A stretch of DNA of 64,000 bases from Prinia subflava (lineage: Eukaryota > Chordata > Aves > Passeriformes > Cisticolidae). Where the stretch lies: assembly GCF_021018805.1 (NCBI RefSeq), contig NW_026960610.1:1-64000 (forward strand), given 5' to 3'. The notes beneath the pieces were generated by a model. That model worked only from the letters and a program-made list of their open reading frames with translations, did not search any database and was not told the DNA's origin. A program made the translations under genes and the position numbers. The first letter of the stretch is position 1, and each line of letters begins with the position of its first letter. This document shows positions 42,400 to 54,309 of the stretch, piece after piece.

Positions 42400-43330
42400 A
42401 AATGGGAGCTCTTATCTATTTCCACTGTCCAGGGGTGGCGGGCAGCGAGGGAAGCTCAAGGCATGCCTCATCCCTTTTCAGTGATCAGCTCCCTTTGGCA
42501 CAGGACGGCACTGGGTGATTAATTGGATTCCCAAGACTGTCCAGGAGACGGACGAGTGGTGAACCAGGGGGATCTGTGAAGAGTCGATAGGGAAGGACCA
42601 CTGAAAATCTCACTAGTGAATATAATGGGATCTTCTGGAGTAAACCTGGGAGGGCCCCCATGGAGGGTGGCACAGGTAAAAGAGGGCAGCCATGGAGGGT
42701 AGCAAAGGTAAAGCTGGGAAGGGTCCCTGGCAAAAGGGATCCCTTGGAAGAATGTTATTTTACACATTCTCCAGGAGGTAATGAAAGACATGGATGCCCA
42801 AAGGGGGCAGAAAGGGAGAGTTTAGAAGAGGTTTCAACAATCCATGTCTGGGAGGGCAATAAGGGGAGTTGAGAAGGGATCTTGACAACATGGGATGGAC
42901 AGATGGTGTTGGTATGTCAGGAAAGGATTGGTTGAAGGGGAGTGTGGAGAAATATGGTTGAGGTGAGGAGCGGCAGGAGCAGGCCCAGAGGTGTGGGACC
43001 AGGAGCACGGGCTGAGGGACTATGGGGGCTGTGAGGCAGCCTGGGCTCAGGGCTGGGCAGTGCCTGACCACACCATCCCCGGGCAGGGGCGGCCTGGGCT
43101 CCAGGGCCCCATGAGGCTGTGGGATGCCCCAGCTGTGTGTGGTGTGGCTGGCCATGCCCATCAGGAGCACCGGCGAGGGGGAGCCATTTGGACACTAGAG
43201 AAGGACAGGGACCGACTCTGGTATATAGTGTGTGATAGAGGAGGAGGAGGAAGAAATATCTGGGAATTGCAGCTTTTATGCTGAAGGAAGGATTAGGATT
43301 TTCTTTTAAGGATTTTGTTTGGTTCACTGG
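42400..43330. other. No feature recognised
   Basis: Purine-rich sequence with short opposed ORFs; no protein motif seen. Short repeats of CATGGAGGGT-type words at 42658-42715. It may be the leader or body of the ERV whose LTR ends at 42399. Confidence 0.3.
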
Positions 43331-43335
43331 AGAAA

Positions 43336-44006
43336 TGTTGTAGATACATATTATAAAGTTGGCTTTTCGCAAATATTAAAATGAATGCTATGTCTATAAT
43401 GTTGGAAGGCTTTGCTGTATTAATATAGTTTATTTTGTTTTCTGCTATTGACAGGACTTAGAAATGGTGGTGTGATGAATATATATATATATATTTAGGT
43501 TGTAGCATAATATTAAAATAGAAACTATGTGATGTAAGATGCTTTTTGTAGCTAACTCAGAAGAATGGGAAAGATAATCAGGAAATTCCCCACATCCTTG
43601 AATTATCTGGATGAAGATAATGGTGACAAACCCCAGAGTCCAAAGGAAGCATTTATTGATCCTCTGTTATCAGCGAGTGAGACGTGAGATGACCAAGTAG
43701 AGTTACAAAGAGATTTATCTGCAAGGAGTAATAAAATGCTGAATTGATGAAATGGGGGCAGGTTGAGAAGGGTTGAAACCAAGAGAACATCTAAACTCAA
43801 AGGAATGTTTGAATAATGCATTAAGGTCTTTAAATATTCAACATACGGGTACTTTTAAAGTGTTCTAAGATAGTAAGGTGTGCTTTTGGCTGTATGCCAG
43901 GCACCCCGGCCGAGATCCTCTGCTTTATTTCTGTTTCCTAATTATCTTTTTTTTTTATTAAACTTTTTTTAAAAATTTACCAAGAAAGCGAACCTCATTT
44001 TTCACA
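43336..44006 (+). mobile_element. Solo LTR, 5-bp target duplication AGAAA
   Basis: TGTTGTAGATAC to ATTTTTCACA, 671 bp. AGAAA is on both sides (43331-43335 and 44007-44011). It contains an AT dinucleotide run near 43485. The U3 start is shared with 5620 and the 3' end with 7229-7340. Confidence 0.75.
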
Positions 44007-44025
44007 AGAAACAAATTGTTGGGAT

Positions 44026-44500
44026 GCATTCCTACCTGAGTTCCCCAGGGAGAGAGAAATATAGGGATTGAATTAAAGCCTTTAGAGAAATTAAAATACA
44101 TTAAGCCACGTACATGTGAGGTGGAAGTTTAGGTTTTAGTTTTAAGTCAATACACTCTAAGTGCCTTAAGCATCTGTTAGCTCTGGGAATACACAAGACA
44201 GAGAGTCAAACAGACTTGATTAGCATAGTTGGTTTGATAACCAAGATGCCATGGCAGGAACAAATAGAACTTTGAAGATTACAGAAGATAGGATTAAACC
44301 TGCTTACAGGAAGAGAGAAGATCCAATAAACCTCTGCAAGCCGAGAATTATTGTAAAATGCATGAGTTTTCTGTGTGATTTTTAACCTGATTATTGTAGT
44401 AGAAATTATTAACCTGTCTGAAATAGTATATAAGCTTTTGAGAAACCTGAGTAAAACTGAATTCTGATCACTGAATCAGTCTTCCTGTCCCTCAATCAAT
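44026..44500 (+). mobile_element. 5' LTR of class II remnant E
   Basis: TGTTGGGATGCATTCC to TCAATCAATCA, with GTATATAAGC near 44425. TTGGTGCCCC follows ten bases later. The same family is at 36606-36990, and the U3 start is shared with 16672. Confidence 0.65.
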
Positions 44501-44510
44501 CACCAATAAT

Positions 44511-44528
44511 TGGTGCCCCTTGTGAGGA
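44511..44528 (+). promoter_or_regulatory. Primer-binding site of remnant E (candidate)
   Basis: TGGTGCCCCTTGTGAGGA lies directly after the LTR. The tRNA is not assigned. Confidence 0.5.
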
Positions 44529-44919
44529 GAGAAAGACCGGCTAAGTGACAGGAATTGGCAACACCCGTAGAACTGATCGTAACAGTGAGAGAACCGTGTT
44601 TAGGCCCACAATCGCCTGTATGCTGCGACGTGACAAGTAAGCCAGAAGAACTCAAAGTGAGACAAGACGTGTCCAACAAGAGAAATGTTAACAAAAGGAT
44701 GCTAGCCTTTCTGAGCAAGCATGAATCCTCTATTCTAAAGCATGACTTTAAGTCACTTCCACGCCCGTTCCCCGATATTTTTACTCTCCGCTACTAGAAC
44801 AAAGTTGGCGTAAAGCTCTACAACCTAGCTACACTGCCTGGCCACGAGCCAGAGCTACGCTTGCTTCCTGCTTGGAAGGCAGTCATAGACGTGATTTAAA
44901 AACAGGGAGGGGGCGAGGA

Positions 44920-45380
44920 AGCCTGCGAGGCTACTGCAGAGACGGCCCCGGCGGCCATGCCGGACCAAAACCTACCCAGGTCCTGCTCCCCGTCCCCTGT
45001 CTGCACCCCCTCCCAGACGAACACCAAGGATAGAGCCTGGTCACCACCTGCAGCCCTACTGGTATCCCACCAGCCACCCCAGAGCCGCCGAACGCTGATC
45101 ACTTATGGGGACTCTGACTCCAGCAGTGACAGAGAGTCTTTTGACCCCAGCCCCGAAAAATGATCTGAACTTATTCCCTTCAAATATACATAACAATTGG
45201 TTACAGATAAAAAAGAAAGCCCTTAAAGACAAAGACTTCTTTATTTCGCTAATCAATGCGTCTTCAAGTTTCACCAAATGGCCAGCTTTTACAGAGAAGC
45301 ATCTCACAGCAGGAGACAGCAACAAGTGCAGACACAAATCCTACAGCAAATGCAGCAGCTGACATGGTAACCAAGAGCAA
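44920..45380 (+). pseudogene. gag: Remnant E: class II gag fragment
   Basis: A proline/serine-rich part (44957-45163; LITYGDSDSSSDRESFDP) leads in another frame to NWLQIKKKALKDKDF, which matches the start of the capsid at about 8430 (IWSEIRRKALKEGDF). The sequence then drops out; most of the capsid and the nucleocapsid are deleted before the dUTPase. Confidence 0.6.
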
Positions 45381-45479
45381 CCTTCAGCTTTCAGCTGGCC
45401 CAGCCCCCATCCACCGGACCATCTCCAATCTACGTGCAGCCACCCCAAGAAGTGCAGCAACGTTGTGTAATTGCTCAGT

Positions 45480-45726
45480 TTTTGTCTCCCTACAGGAAAT
45501 CTATGAACTCTTAGTACCCAGTTACCATGCCTTGCTTATAAGTAGATCATCTACCTTGGTAACTCAACTGTTTGTTTTACCAGCAATCATCGACTCTGAC
45601 ACAGCTGGAGAGATAGAGATCATGGCTTGGACCCCCCAGCCACCCTGTGTAGTACTGGCCAGAGGCAATATCGCCCAGCTCGTACCTTTCCCAGCAGTGC
45701 CCCTTATCCACACCCCCGATAGCTGA
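45480..45726 (+). pseudogene. Remnant E: dUTPase
   Basis: LISRSSTLVTQLFVLPAIID followed by SDTAGEI, then GNIAQLVPF: trimeric dUTPase blocks with the ISRSS loop in place of GRSS and the IDSD catalytic loop changed at the Tyr/Phe-Thr-Gly part. It is open to a TGA at 45724. Position before the protease fits a betaretrovirus-like order. Confidence 0.75.
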
Positions 45727-45839
45727 ACAGAGAGAAAGCAAGTTTGGTTCAACAAGAGCCCCACAAATTTTCTGAACACAAGGTATTACATCTCAGCGTC
45801 CCACATGCTAATGCAAAGTGACTAAAAAGGAAAAAGTTC

Positions 45840-46072
45840 ATTTTAATCAGACTCATTGATACCAGCTCAAATATTAGTCTTATCTCCCAAAACCAATGGC
45901 CTAATGATTGGCCATTAATGCCTGTCCCCCAGGTCCTTTCAAGAGTAGGTAAAAACAGTCAAAGCTATCAAAACCAACACCTAGTATAGATTACAGAGTC
46001 TGAAGTAAGAGTAGCTACTGTCAAGCCTTTTGTGCTGTCTTCGCCGCTAGTTTTGTGGGAGAAAGATGTTCT
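45840..46072 (+). pseudogene. pro: Remnant E: protease
   Basis: LIDTSSNISLISQNQW, a flap region ending in a stop after QNQHLV, then VATVKPFVLSS and LWEKDVLSQ. The active site reads D-T-S instead of D-T-G. Betaretroviral order gag-dUTPase-pro is kept, but pol is absent after it. Confidence 0.7.
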
Positions 46073-47126
46073 ATCTCAGTAGAGAATTTTTATGCAGTCA
46101 AATTTTGTATAAAAGTCATAGAAGCGTGCGACTTTAACCTAGAAAGCAAAAAAAACCCAGTTTAGTAAATTAATGTCTCTTAAGTTCTTAACAGGAAAGG
46201 GGGAGACGAAGACACCACCCCTGCTGAGAAGACTGCAGAAAGCTCTTTAATGTTTTCAATCTTTTAAATTGTTCTTGATGGACTCTAAACAAATTGTTAC
46301 AGCCTTTGAGTGAGAACTTAATGCAAAACTGTTTCTCTCCTCTAGTTTGTCATCAAACCTAGGTTGAATGCAAATGAGTTATATGTGAGATGCTGTAGTA
46401 CTGTGCATCTCATAAAAGACAAGGTGTTTGCTGTCAATGTGATCCATTAAAATCCACAAATTCAACAATTAATGTATGTGTGTAAGTTTGATCTACCTGA
46501 ACAATTAGAGCACAGTGGCTTACTGCCACTGAGAATAAGGATATATGATGATTTCCTATCATGATATTTACTGAGAATTGTTTCTAGTGCTCAGACATAG
46601 CCTGTTAAACTTACATGCTTTTGACAAAGATTGTGATAACCAGTTTGATTTTTAGTTCAAAGGACATCCCCATAGAAATATCTAGACTGGTGTATAAGAA
46701 TGCATTCTATTTCGGCACAACCTTTGCAAATTTTAACTGAAATCAAAACTTTACATTATGCACAAAAAATTTGGGGGGGGGGCAAGCTCCCTATTAGAAA
46801 TCCCAAATGCCAAACTAAATCTTTTGTTTGGACTGCTAAAGAGAGGTTCAAACCTTTTATCACCTAAACGACTTAACTTACAAGTCCAACATGAACTGCA
46901 GAGCTTGGTAAACTGGCAAGCTGCATGCTAGGCACCTAAACTGCCTTTCCTTTTAATAATTTTGCATCTAGCAAAACAGCCCCATGCTTTGATATTTCTA
47001 ATACATTATATATTTCTAATATATTATATTTCTCTAGTCGCTCTCATAAATCAGTAACAGTATAAAGAGACTCTTTTTCTAGTGCCTAAAGATCAGAATT
47101 ATCATGTATATCATAATACATTTTGT
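46073..47126. other. AT-rich stretch without recognised genes
   Basis: A purine run AGGAAAGGGGGAGA (46192-46205) could be a polypurine tract, but no LTR of the E family follows it. The rest shows no open frame or motif. Confidence 0.3.
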
Positions 47127-47628
47127 TGGGAAGGATGAAGTAGAAAGACCTTGCAAATATGGTGGTTTAGATTCTGGGAGTATGAGTTCAGCAAGCAAGA
47201 TAGAAATGAAAGCAAGCTTTGAAATTTAGGGTGTAGGGTACAGAGCCATCAGCTTGTGAACAACGATGTGCTAAACTGAGGGGCAGCTCCTTTGATTAAA
47301 CAATATACTCCTGCTAAGCTGAGGGCCAGCTCCCTTGATTAAACAATCCCCTTCTGCTTGCCTTAGGTAATGGGACATTTTTATTGGTTGTATGTAAATG
47401 TTGTTATCTTGTATTAGATTGGTTGGTCCAACACAGACTATTCAACTTGGAAAGATATTTAATGTATGGTATTCGGGACCTTGCTCGGTTCCTGCTCTCC
47501 TGGCCTGCTTTAGCTGTGCCTAGCAGCTACAAGCAAGGCCCTCACAATAAACCACGTGCTACGCCTGCTACTTTGCTTATAGAGATACTTTGTCGCAGAC
47601 TCTACCGTCTCGGAGGCACTCCTTCAAC
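47127..47628 (+). mobile_element. LTR, plus orientation
   Basis: TGTTGGGAAGGATG to CCTTCAACA, with ACAATAAACCACG near 47544. A U3 block CTGAGG-x-CAGCTC-CTTTGATTAAACAAT is present twice (about 47276 and 47320). It may be the 5' LTR of provirus F. Confidence 0.6.
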
Positions 47629-48430
47629 ATTTTTCATTAATAGATATGCTATATGTGTAAGTTTTTGTGTAAAGATTGATACCAACCTTCATAGTTTTTC
47701 GTAGTTTTACATACTTTCAAAATTAAGTTTAGACTGGCTTAGAGAGAATGTTTTAGAATTGCGTTCTTAGTTGATTGGCTAATCTACAGATAGGGATACA
47801 AATATGCATTTATGGTTTATGGATAAAAATCCCCTGCTCTTGGGGCAGTGGTATCGATTCATTGATTCTTTGATGATCGATCCATCCTCCTGCTATCTAC
47901 AACAAGAGAGAGAATGGGACTGTGCCGGGGAAATGCTGCCAGAACTTTGTCAGGTATTAGATCACTTGGGTTGCTGCCGGGCCTTTTGCTGTTGCTGTCG
48001 CTGTCGTTGCCACTGAGAATGCTGCTTGGGAACGGGTCTCTCTCTGCACTAGGAACCCACCTTTGTTCTGCGGTTAGGACACTCTCCCTCTCTCCTGTGG
48101 GTCGGGAAACTGCCTCTGTTCTTGTGGCTGGGACTCCTTGTCAATCTGTCTTTCCTCCGTGGCTGGGACTCCTTGTCAATTTGCCTTTCCTGGGTGGTTG
48201 GGATTCTCTGTTAATTTGCTGTTATGCCCCACTGGGACTTTAGGCCTTATAACTATTAGTAAGATTTCATTCTTAAAACTCTTGTCTTAGAGACTGATGC
48301 ATTTATATAAGAAACAACTTGGTAATAACCAGAAAATGCTCTTGACCTTTTAAGACCCTAAACCCATGAATAGCTCAAAAACAAATGATTTTGAGCTGTA
48401 GGAGAATGAGTACCCACAAGCAGTAGTGAG
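47629..48430 (+). other. Leader/LTR-like region with 35-bp tandem repeats
   Basis: GTGGCTGGGACTCCTTGTCA recurs at about 48130 and 48165, with a diverged third copy near 48198 (period about 35 bp). GGATAAAAATCCC near 47821 looks promoter-like. No protein match. Confidence 0.45.
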
Positions 48431-48765
48431 GGGGACTAGAAGAAGAGCAGAATAAGTCCCTGGATGAACTGGTTAGAAAGATACGGCAATTGTATGTAAG
48501 AAGGGATGAGGCAAAGGCAAAGGCAAAGGCAAATGCAAAGGTAAAGGTGATGGCAGAAATTTACAGCCCTGGAGGAATAAATCATAGGCCACAAGGAAGT
48601 GGCAGAAGCATTCCCACCTCAGCAGGGGAGAGCCAACTCAAACAGCGATTGGGAAAGAATCAGTGTGCTATCTGCAGGGCAGAGGGACACTGGAAGCGGG
48701 AATGTCCAGAGGGACAGCTGGCTCCTCAAGAGGAGGAAGTCCAGAGGATAATGGAGATGGATTGA
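48431..48765 (+). pseudogene. gag: Provirus F: gag 3' end (capsid end, nucleocapsid)
   Basis: LDELVRKIRQLYVRRDEAK (capsid C-terminal end), a lysine/alanine run from a GGCAAA repeat, then GKNQCAICRAEGHWKRECPEG: a single zinc knuckle C-x2-C-x4-H-x4-C of gammaretroviral type. Matrix and most of the capsid are missing. Confidence 0.8.
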
Positions 48766-48816
48766 TAGGGATGTCAGGGGCTCCCATTATACCAGGGACC
48801 CACCACACTGGAGCCC

Positions 48817-49200
48817 TTGCTAACTTTTAAGGTGGATCCAGATCAAGAGGAGGTGTGTTTCCTGGTAAACACAGAGGCCTCTCGAGCCACTTTGAATTTT
48901 ATCCTTAAGGGGGGAAAATTGTCAAAAAGATCTTTGATTATTCAAGGGGTGAGTGGAAAGGATGAGGGACTGCATTTTATTCAACGACTATTAGTAGATG
49001 TGAGGAAGAGGCTTGAAATGCATGAATTCCTGTTTGTTCCTAATTGTGGTTGTAATTTACTGGGAAGGGATTTCATGGCTAAAGTGGGAATGCAAATTAG
49101 TGTTGTGAAAAATTTTACAGAGGCTAACACTGTGGTAACTTTATGTAAAATGTCTGAGAAGTGTCATCAGCCCCAGGGAAATATGGAAAATTTGATATAG
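48817..49200 (+). pseudogene. pro: Provirus F: protease
   Basis: Open for 127 codons: DPDQEEVCFLVNTEASRATL, SLIIQGVSGKDEGLHFIQ, LLVDVRKRLEMHEFL and GCNLLGRDFMAKVGM. Fold blocks are clear, but the active site reads N-T-E where D-T-G is expected, so the enzyme would be dead even if made. Spacing to nucleocapsid is that of a gag-pro-pol unit of class I. Confidence 0.82.
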
Positions 49201-50303
49201 AGCCTCTCCAAATTACTTTGAAGCAACCAGGACAAGTGGTGTCTAAAAAGCAATACCCTATTTCAAGGGAAGGAAGGAAGGGGTTACAGCCTGTCACTGA
49301 CTCCCTGATATAAAGGCAGGTCTTTTGGAACCATCTATGTCTCCCTATGACACTCCTGTGCTGTCAGTTAAGAAACCAGATGAAACCTACAAAATGGAGC
49401 AGGATTTAAGAATAATAAATGAAATTATCAAACCAAGGCATCCCACAGTTCCAGATCCCTATACCATCCTGAGTCAGATCCCTTCTTCACATCAGTATTA
49501 TTCAGTACTGGATTTGAAGGATGCTTTCTGGGGGTGTCCAATTACAGAGGACAATAAACAGTATTTTGCTTTGAGTAGAAACAGAAAGAAGGAGGGAAAA
49601 TGGTAAAACAACAAATGACATGGACAGTTCTCCTGCAAGGATATGCAGTCACTGGTTTTGTATGGGCAAGACTTGGAGAAAATATTAAGAGAGTTTACAC
49701 CACCCTCAGGAGTTAGGTTGTTGCAGTATGTGGATGATTTGCTTTTATCAGGGGAACAGGAAAACGTGGTTGACGAGGCTACTGTGAAGCTGCTTAATTT
49801 TCTTGCTAAAAGGGGATTTAAAATGTCTGAAAAGAAGGCACAGTTCGTTATAAAGAAGAAAAAATTAGTATTTGGGACATGATTTGACGGGAGGTCTATG
49901 GTGTATTGATCCAGAGAGAATACAAGGAATTTTATAAGTACTATTACTAAAAAAAGAGTTATGGCAGGTTTTCAGAGTTGGTGTGGTACTGCAGAGCATG
50001 AATTGAGGATTTTTCTGTTTTGGCCAGACCTTTATATGACTTTTTAACTCAAGACAGTCCAAATGTTGTGATATGGACACAAGAAAGAGAGCAAAAGCTT
50101 TAGAAAACTGAAAGACAAATTGGTTAATGCCCCAGTCTTAGCTCTTCCAGACTCAGAAAAGGAATTTGAGTTATATGTGGATGTTAAACAGGGCCATGCA
50201 AAAGGAATTTTGGTACAAGAACACTGGGAAACACTGCAGCCTGTTCCTTATTTTTCTAAGCTGTTAGGCCCAGTGGCCAGAGGCTGGCCTCATTGCCTGC
50301 AGA
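49201..50303 (+). pseudogene. pol: Provirus F: reverse transcriptase
   Basis: Fingers (SPYDTPVLSVKKPDETYKM, QDLRIINEI), palm (YYSVLDLKDAFWGCPI), the catalytic LLQYVDDLLLSG (about 49717-49752), and connection (PVLALPDSEKEFELYVDV, PYFSKLLGPVARGWP). YVDD is the class I form. A gap between DAFWGCPI and the YVDD block, stops and frame changes show decay. At about 50304 it is interrupted by LTR sequence. Confidence 0.85.
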
Positions 50304-51378
50304 ACTGTGCAGTCACAAATTTAATGGTAATTCGTGGGAACCCTAAAACTCCTCAGGGAAACCTCCAGGCTTTGCCCTGGAAAGATCTACTGTTGCTGTC
50401 TGTTCAAGTTAGTTTGTTTGAGTTTCAGAGTTGCTAGACAGTTCTGCACCCTTTGCTTAGTCTCAGTCCGAGGTTTCATCCCAACAGCTGCTTGCTTCCC
50501 CAGAGCTGCCAGTCAAGTAAACCCCGACCTTTTTTCCTGAAGGTTCTAAGCCAATCTCTCTCCAAACCAATTTTCATTTGTCTGTATAATTTGTTTACCG
50601 TTCACTAGTTCCCCATTAGCCCCCAAAAATCTTGTTCACCTTTCGCGCTTTCTCGTTAATGGCCGGAAGCTTTTGCAAGCCCCCGAGGTGCTCTGGTATA
50701 TAACCTGCTGTGCCCAGGGTCTGTAGTCTGTTTGTCTTCAGTGATTCAGAGAATAAACTCTTTGGCTATAAGACAGATCTCCCTTTCTTAACGCTTGCCT
50801 TCTGCCTCTGCTGAAGAAAGATATCTGAGCCACTGAACCGAAAACTCAGAAACACCCCACCCATAGCTCAACTGTAACACACAGTATCGCCCGTGCAGAA
50901 AATCAGAGCTAGCATGGAAATTCTAGCATTGGCGATAATCTACCATAGAGTTTTCCCTGGCTAGGCTGAAAGAAAATACTTCCCCCATGGTGCTCTGCAG
51001 CACTACTGCCAATCTTCCTTAGATTGCTTCCCTCATTGGCCAGCTTACCCTGCCCACCCCAATTGTTCATCCCTTATACCCCTCTATAGGTTCCTGCCCT
51101 TTGTACTGCCCCTGTGCCCTCAGACCATTGGTTCCTTACCCCTACTTAACCCCTGAGCACCACATGGTCTGGGTCTTTTGTCCCTGATCCCTTTGGCGTG
51201 GTGAACAAACCCTTGCTGAAATTCATCATACAGAAGGCCCTTCCTGTCTTTCCTCCTCTGTGCTATCTGTGGGGTGTGTGTGTGCATGGACTTGAAATGA
51301 CTGTTCTCGTAGCCTTTCTCCAAGTGGCTTCTGAGGGAGATACTTCAAAGAGGATTGCAGCATTTCCACTATCCCACC
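50304..51378 (+). mobile_element. Two LTRs inserted in provirus F
   Basis: The first (about 50310-50880) has GGTATATAACC (about 50694) and GAATAAACTC (about 50751), ending near CAACTGTAACA. The second (about 50881-51270) has TTATACCCC-type promoter sequence and a Pol II-type U5 with GTGAACAAACC. Precise edges and duplications not found; the RNase H frame resumes near 51380. Confidence 0.5.
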
Positions 51379-51379
51379 A

Positions 51380-53212
51380 TGCTGCAACAGTAACTGAGGC
51401 CCAAAAACTGACAATGGGAGGATATCTGATTGTTAAAGGTTTGCCTCAAGTTAAAGGTTTGTTAACTGAAAGAGCCTCTAAGTGAATGACCAACACTCGG
51501 TTATTACAGTATGGATCTTGTTTAATAGAACAGGAGGACAAAGAATTGAGAAACGGGGAAGGGTTTAACCCAGCCTCCTGTCTGATTGGCCCTGAAGAGG
51601 GGGGCCAGGAAGAAACCCATAACTGCATTCAAGTGTTAGATCTCCAGACCCAGGCTAGGGAATATTTACGAGACACTGCCTGGCCTGAGGGAGAAAATGT
51701 GTTTGTCGATGGGTCTTCAAGGATGATAGAGAGGAAGCGAGTTACAGGGTCAGCTCAGACAGCAGAGCTGTATGCACTTGTAAGATCCTGTGAATTATAT
51801 TGGGACAAGATAGTGAATATTTTTATTGATTCTAAATATGCATATGGGGTGATACATGCATTTGGTAAATTATGGGAAGAAAGAGGTTTATTAACCTGCA
51901 GGGGAAAACTCATGAGAGTTAAATTTCTCACCTATTGGAGGTGGTGAATTTACCAAAAGGGGTGGCAATAATACATGTTAGGGGAAACCATGCAGGGTAG
52001 TCAGAGGAAGCAAAAGGTAACCAACTGGCTGATATAGAGGCTCAGAAAGCTGCACTGTTGCCAGAAATCTTTAAGATCCTCCCCTCACTCCCAGTAGCCC
52101 CATCGCTACCAGAGGAACATGAGATAATTAAAAATAGTGAATCAGAGGAAAGCGGGGATAATTGGTTTACAAGGGATGGTAAACAGTGGATACCAAAAGC
52201 TCTGGCCTTACAAATATTAAAACCATGAAGGGAGCCATTTGGGCTCTCGAGGACTGGCAGAAGACTTCCTCTAAATGTACACTGCTGTGGGTCTTTTTAC
52301 TCTGACAAAGTGAGTTATTGGCAGTTACTTGATTTGTGCTAAAGCAAATAGCAGTGTTAAACAGAAAATTGCAAGGGGAGGGAGACCTTCGGCTGTACGT
52401 CCCTTCCAAAGATGTCAGGTGGATTTTACTGAAATGCCGAGTGGCAAGTTTAAATATCTCCTGGTAATAGTATGTTAGCTAACAGGGTGGCCAGAAGCAT
52501 TTCCAACTGTTTCAGCAACTACAGGACCAGTTACTGAGGTATTTTTGGAACAAATAATTCCAAGATGTGGGATTGTGGAAGCAATAGACTCAGGGGAACT
52601 CATTTTACAGGAAAAATTCTTCAAGGGGTTATGACTGCTTTAGGAATACAATGGAACCTCCATACCCCCTGGCACCCCCAGAGCTCAGGCTGGGTAGAAA
52701 GAAGCAATGGAGAAATAATGAAACACCCTTTGAAACTGGTGATAGAAACTAAGATGCCATGGGTATGGCTTTTGCCACTGGCTTTGGCAAGAATAAGGGT
52801 GAGACCCAGAGGTGATATTCAATTATCTCCCTTTGAATTGATGTTGGAATTCCTTACCCTTATAATTCTCAACCTAGTGGGAGGGTGGAAATAAGTGATG
52901 TATATTTAAAACAATATGTGGCCAGGATACCATCTCTTGTGAAATCTGTTCGACAGGAAGCTCAGCTGGCAGAGACCCTGCCTTTGGACTTTGCTGTTCA
53001 TAACATCCAACCAGAAGACTGGGTCCTAGTTAAGGAGTGGAAAGAAGCACTACTGGTGGCAAAGTGATGTAGATCTTTCCAAGTGTTAGTGACCACAGAA
53101 ACAGCTGTCAAGACAGCTGAACACAGGTGGACCCATCACACTCGGGTCAAGGTCTCTGAAGCCCCAGAGATTCGGACATCTCAGCTGGAGGAGAAGGACC
53201 AGAGGCCATGAC
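51380..53212 (+). pseudogene. pol: Provirus F: RNase H and integrase
   Basis: RNase H (51486-51947) shows VFVDGSSR, TAELYALV and FIDSKYAYGVIH, so the catalytic D, E and D are kept. Integrase core: EAIDSG/RGTHFTG in two frames, then HTPWHPQSSGWVERSNGEI (52640-52715) with the Glu kept. C-terminal part: LPLDFAVHNIQPEDWVLVKEW, then VTTETAVKTAEHRWTHHTRV. Several frameshifts and stops. Gammaretrovirus-like. Confidence 0.85.
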
Positions 53213-53329
53213 TGACACTCAGCTGGAGTGGACCAGAGCAGTAGCCACTGTGTCAACATGGGTGGAGGCCCTGTGTGCCTACCCACAGGTAGTCTGCTGA
53301 AATAGTCTTTGTGGGCATCCCCCCTTTCA

Positions 53330-53436
53330 GATATCCAGTCATTGGGGGGCCTAATCCTTGCTGTCATTGTTTTCTTTATATTAAGTTGTTCCTGTGCCTT
53401 CACTTGCCACAGGTGGTGCAGAAGACAACGTGAGAA
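53330..53436 (+). pseudogene. Possible Env membrane-anchor remnant of F
   Basis: SVIGGLILAVIVFFILSCS followed by C-A-F-T-C-H-R-W-C-R-R: a hydrophobic span with basic cysteine-rich tail, placed where the Env transmembrane end would be. Too short to prove; the rest of env is missing. Confidence 0.35.
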
Positions 53437-53461
53437 TTAGATTAGATTATTAGATTATACC

Positions 53462-54252
53462 TGTCTTAGGGTGACTTTTTGATGCTTGTATCCCCAATTG
53501 TCTGCTCTGTTTATGCTGTATGTTAAATTCTGCACCTTTAAGACTAAGTAAACCCTGATAAGTAACAGCTGTGTTAACCAATACAGCCTTGTCCCTGATG
53601 AGTAACAGTTATATCCAATAAGGAGGAGTGAGATAAAAGAGGGGGTCAGCTGGTAAGGGGAGAATCATCATGGAGGAAAACCTTGAGGAGCATGAAGCAG
53701 AGACAAAGGAAGCAGAGACTCAGGAAGCAGAGACGCATGAAGCAGGATCCTGGAGAGTGAGAATTTCTGCTGTGACACTAATTCTGAGAGCAAAGGGGGA
53801 GAAAGAAGGCACGCAGAGTTTGTGTTGAAAACAGCATTCACTCCTCTGCATCCCTGCTCCTGAACTGTGCTCGTATGAGGTATGGACAAGTAGCAACCTG
53901 TCCTGGACTAAAAAACCCAGAGGGACACACGGATCTCATGCCTTTTCCCCCCGGGGCCCAGGACGGCATTTTTCCAGCACCAGAGGAACTGATAAGAGAC
54001 TGAGCGAGCTGAGCTACCCACAGCAAAAACTTTCAGAATTTACCATCCCACTTCAAAACCACTAAAGGTTTTATGGTTTCATGTTATTCATTCTTTATGC
54101 TTGTGGGCACTTTGTTAAATAAATTGGTTTTTTCCACTTTTCTCTGAGACGGTTCTTTTCCTGGGCCAGTTGAGGGGAGGGGCCGTTTGGGTTTGCTTCT
54201 CAGAGGGACCCCATTCAGGGGTTCTCTCACAAATGTGCCCTAAACCAGGACA
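53462..54252 (+). mobile_element. ERV-L 5' LTR
   Basis: TGTCTTAGGGTGAC to CTAAACCAGGACA, 791 bp, with GTTAAATAAATTGG near 54113. The start matches the ERV-L 3' LTR at 38503. The primer site follows 11 bases downstream. Confidence 0.75.
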
Positions 54253-54263
54253 AATACATTAAT

Positions 54264-54281
54264 TGGTGCCCAATGTGGGGC
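54264..54281 (+). promoter_or_regulatory. Primer-binding site, tRNA-Lys type
   Basis: TGGTGCCCAATGTGGGGC differs at two of 18 positions from the lysine (Lys1,2) primer-site sequence. Confidence 0.65.
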
Positions 54282-54309
54282 TCCAGAGAGTGGAAAAAAC
54301 TTGTACTGA

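Noticed and set aside
42917..43372. Minus-strand 151-codon ORF
   Set aside because: No recognisable domain, overlaps an equally long frame in another phase, and sits in sequence without coding signs.
43470..43500. AT-repeat and other short repeats as a CRISPR-like array
   Set aside because: Repeats are simple or LTR-derived, without regular spacers, and the DNA is of vertebrate origin.
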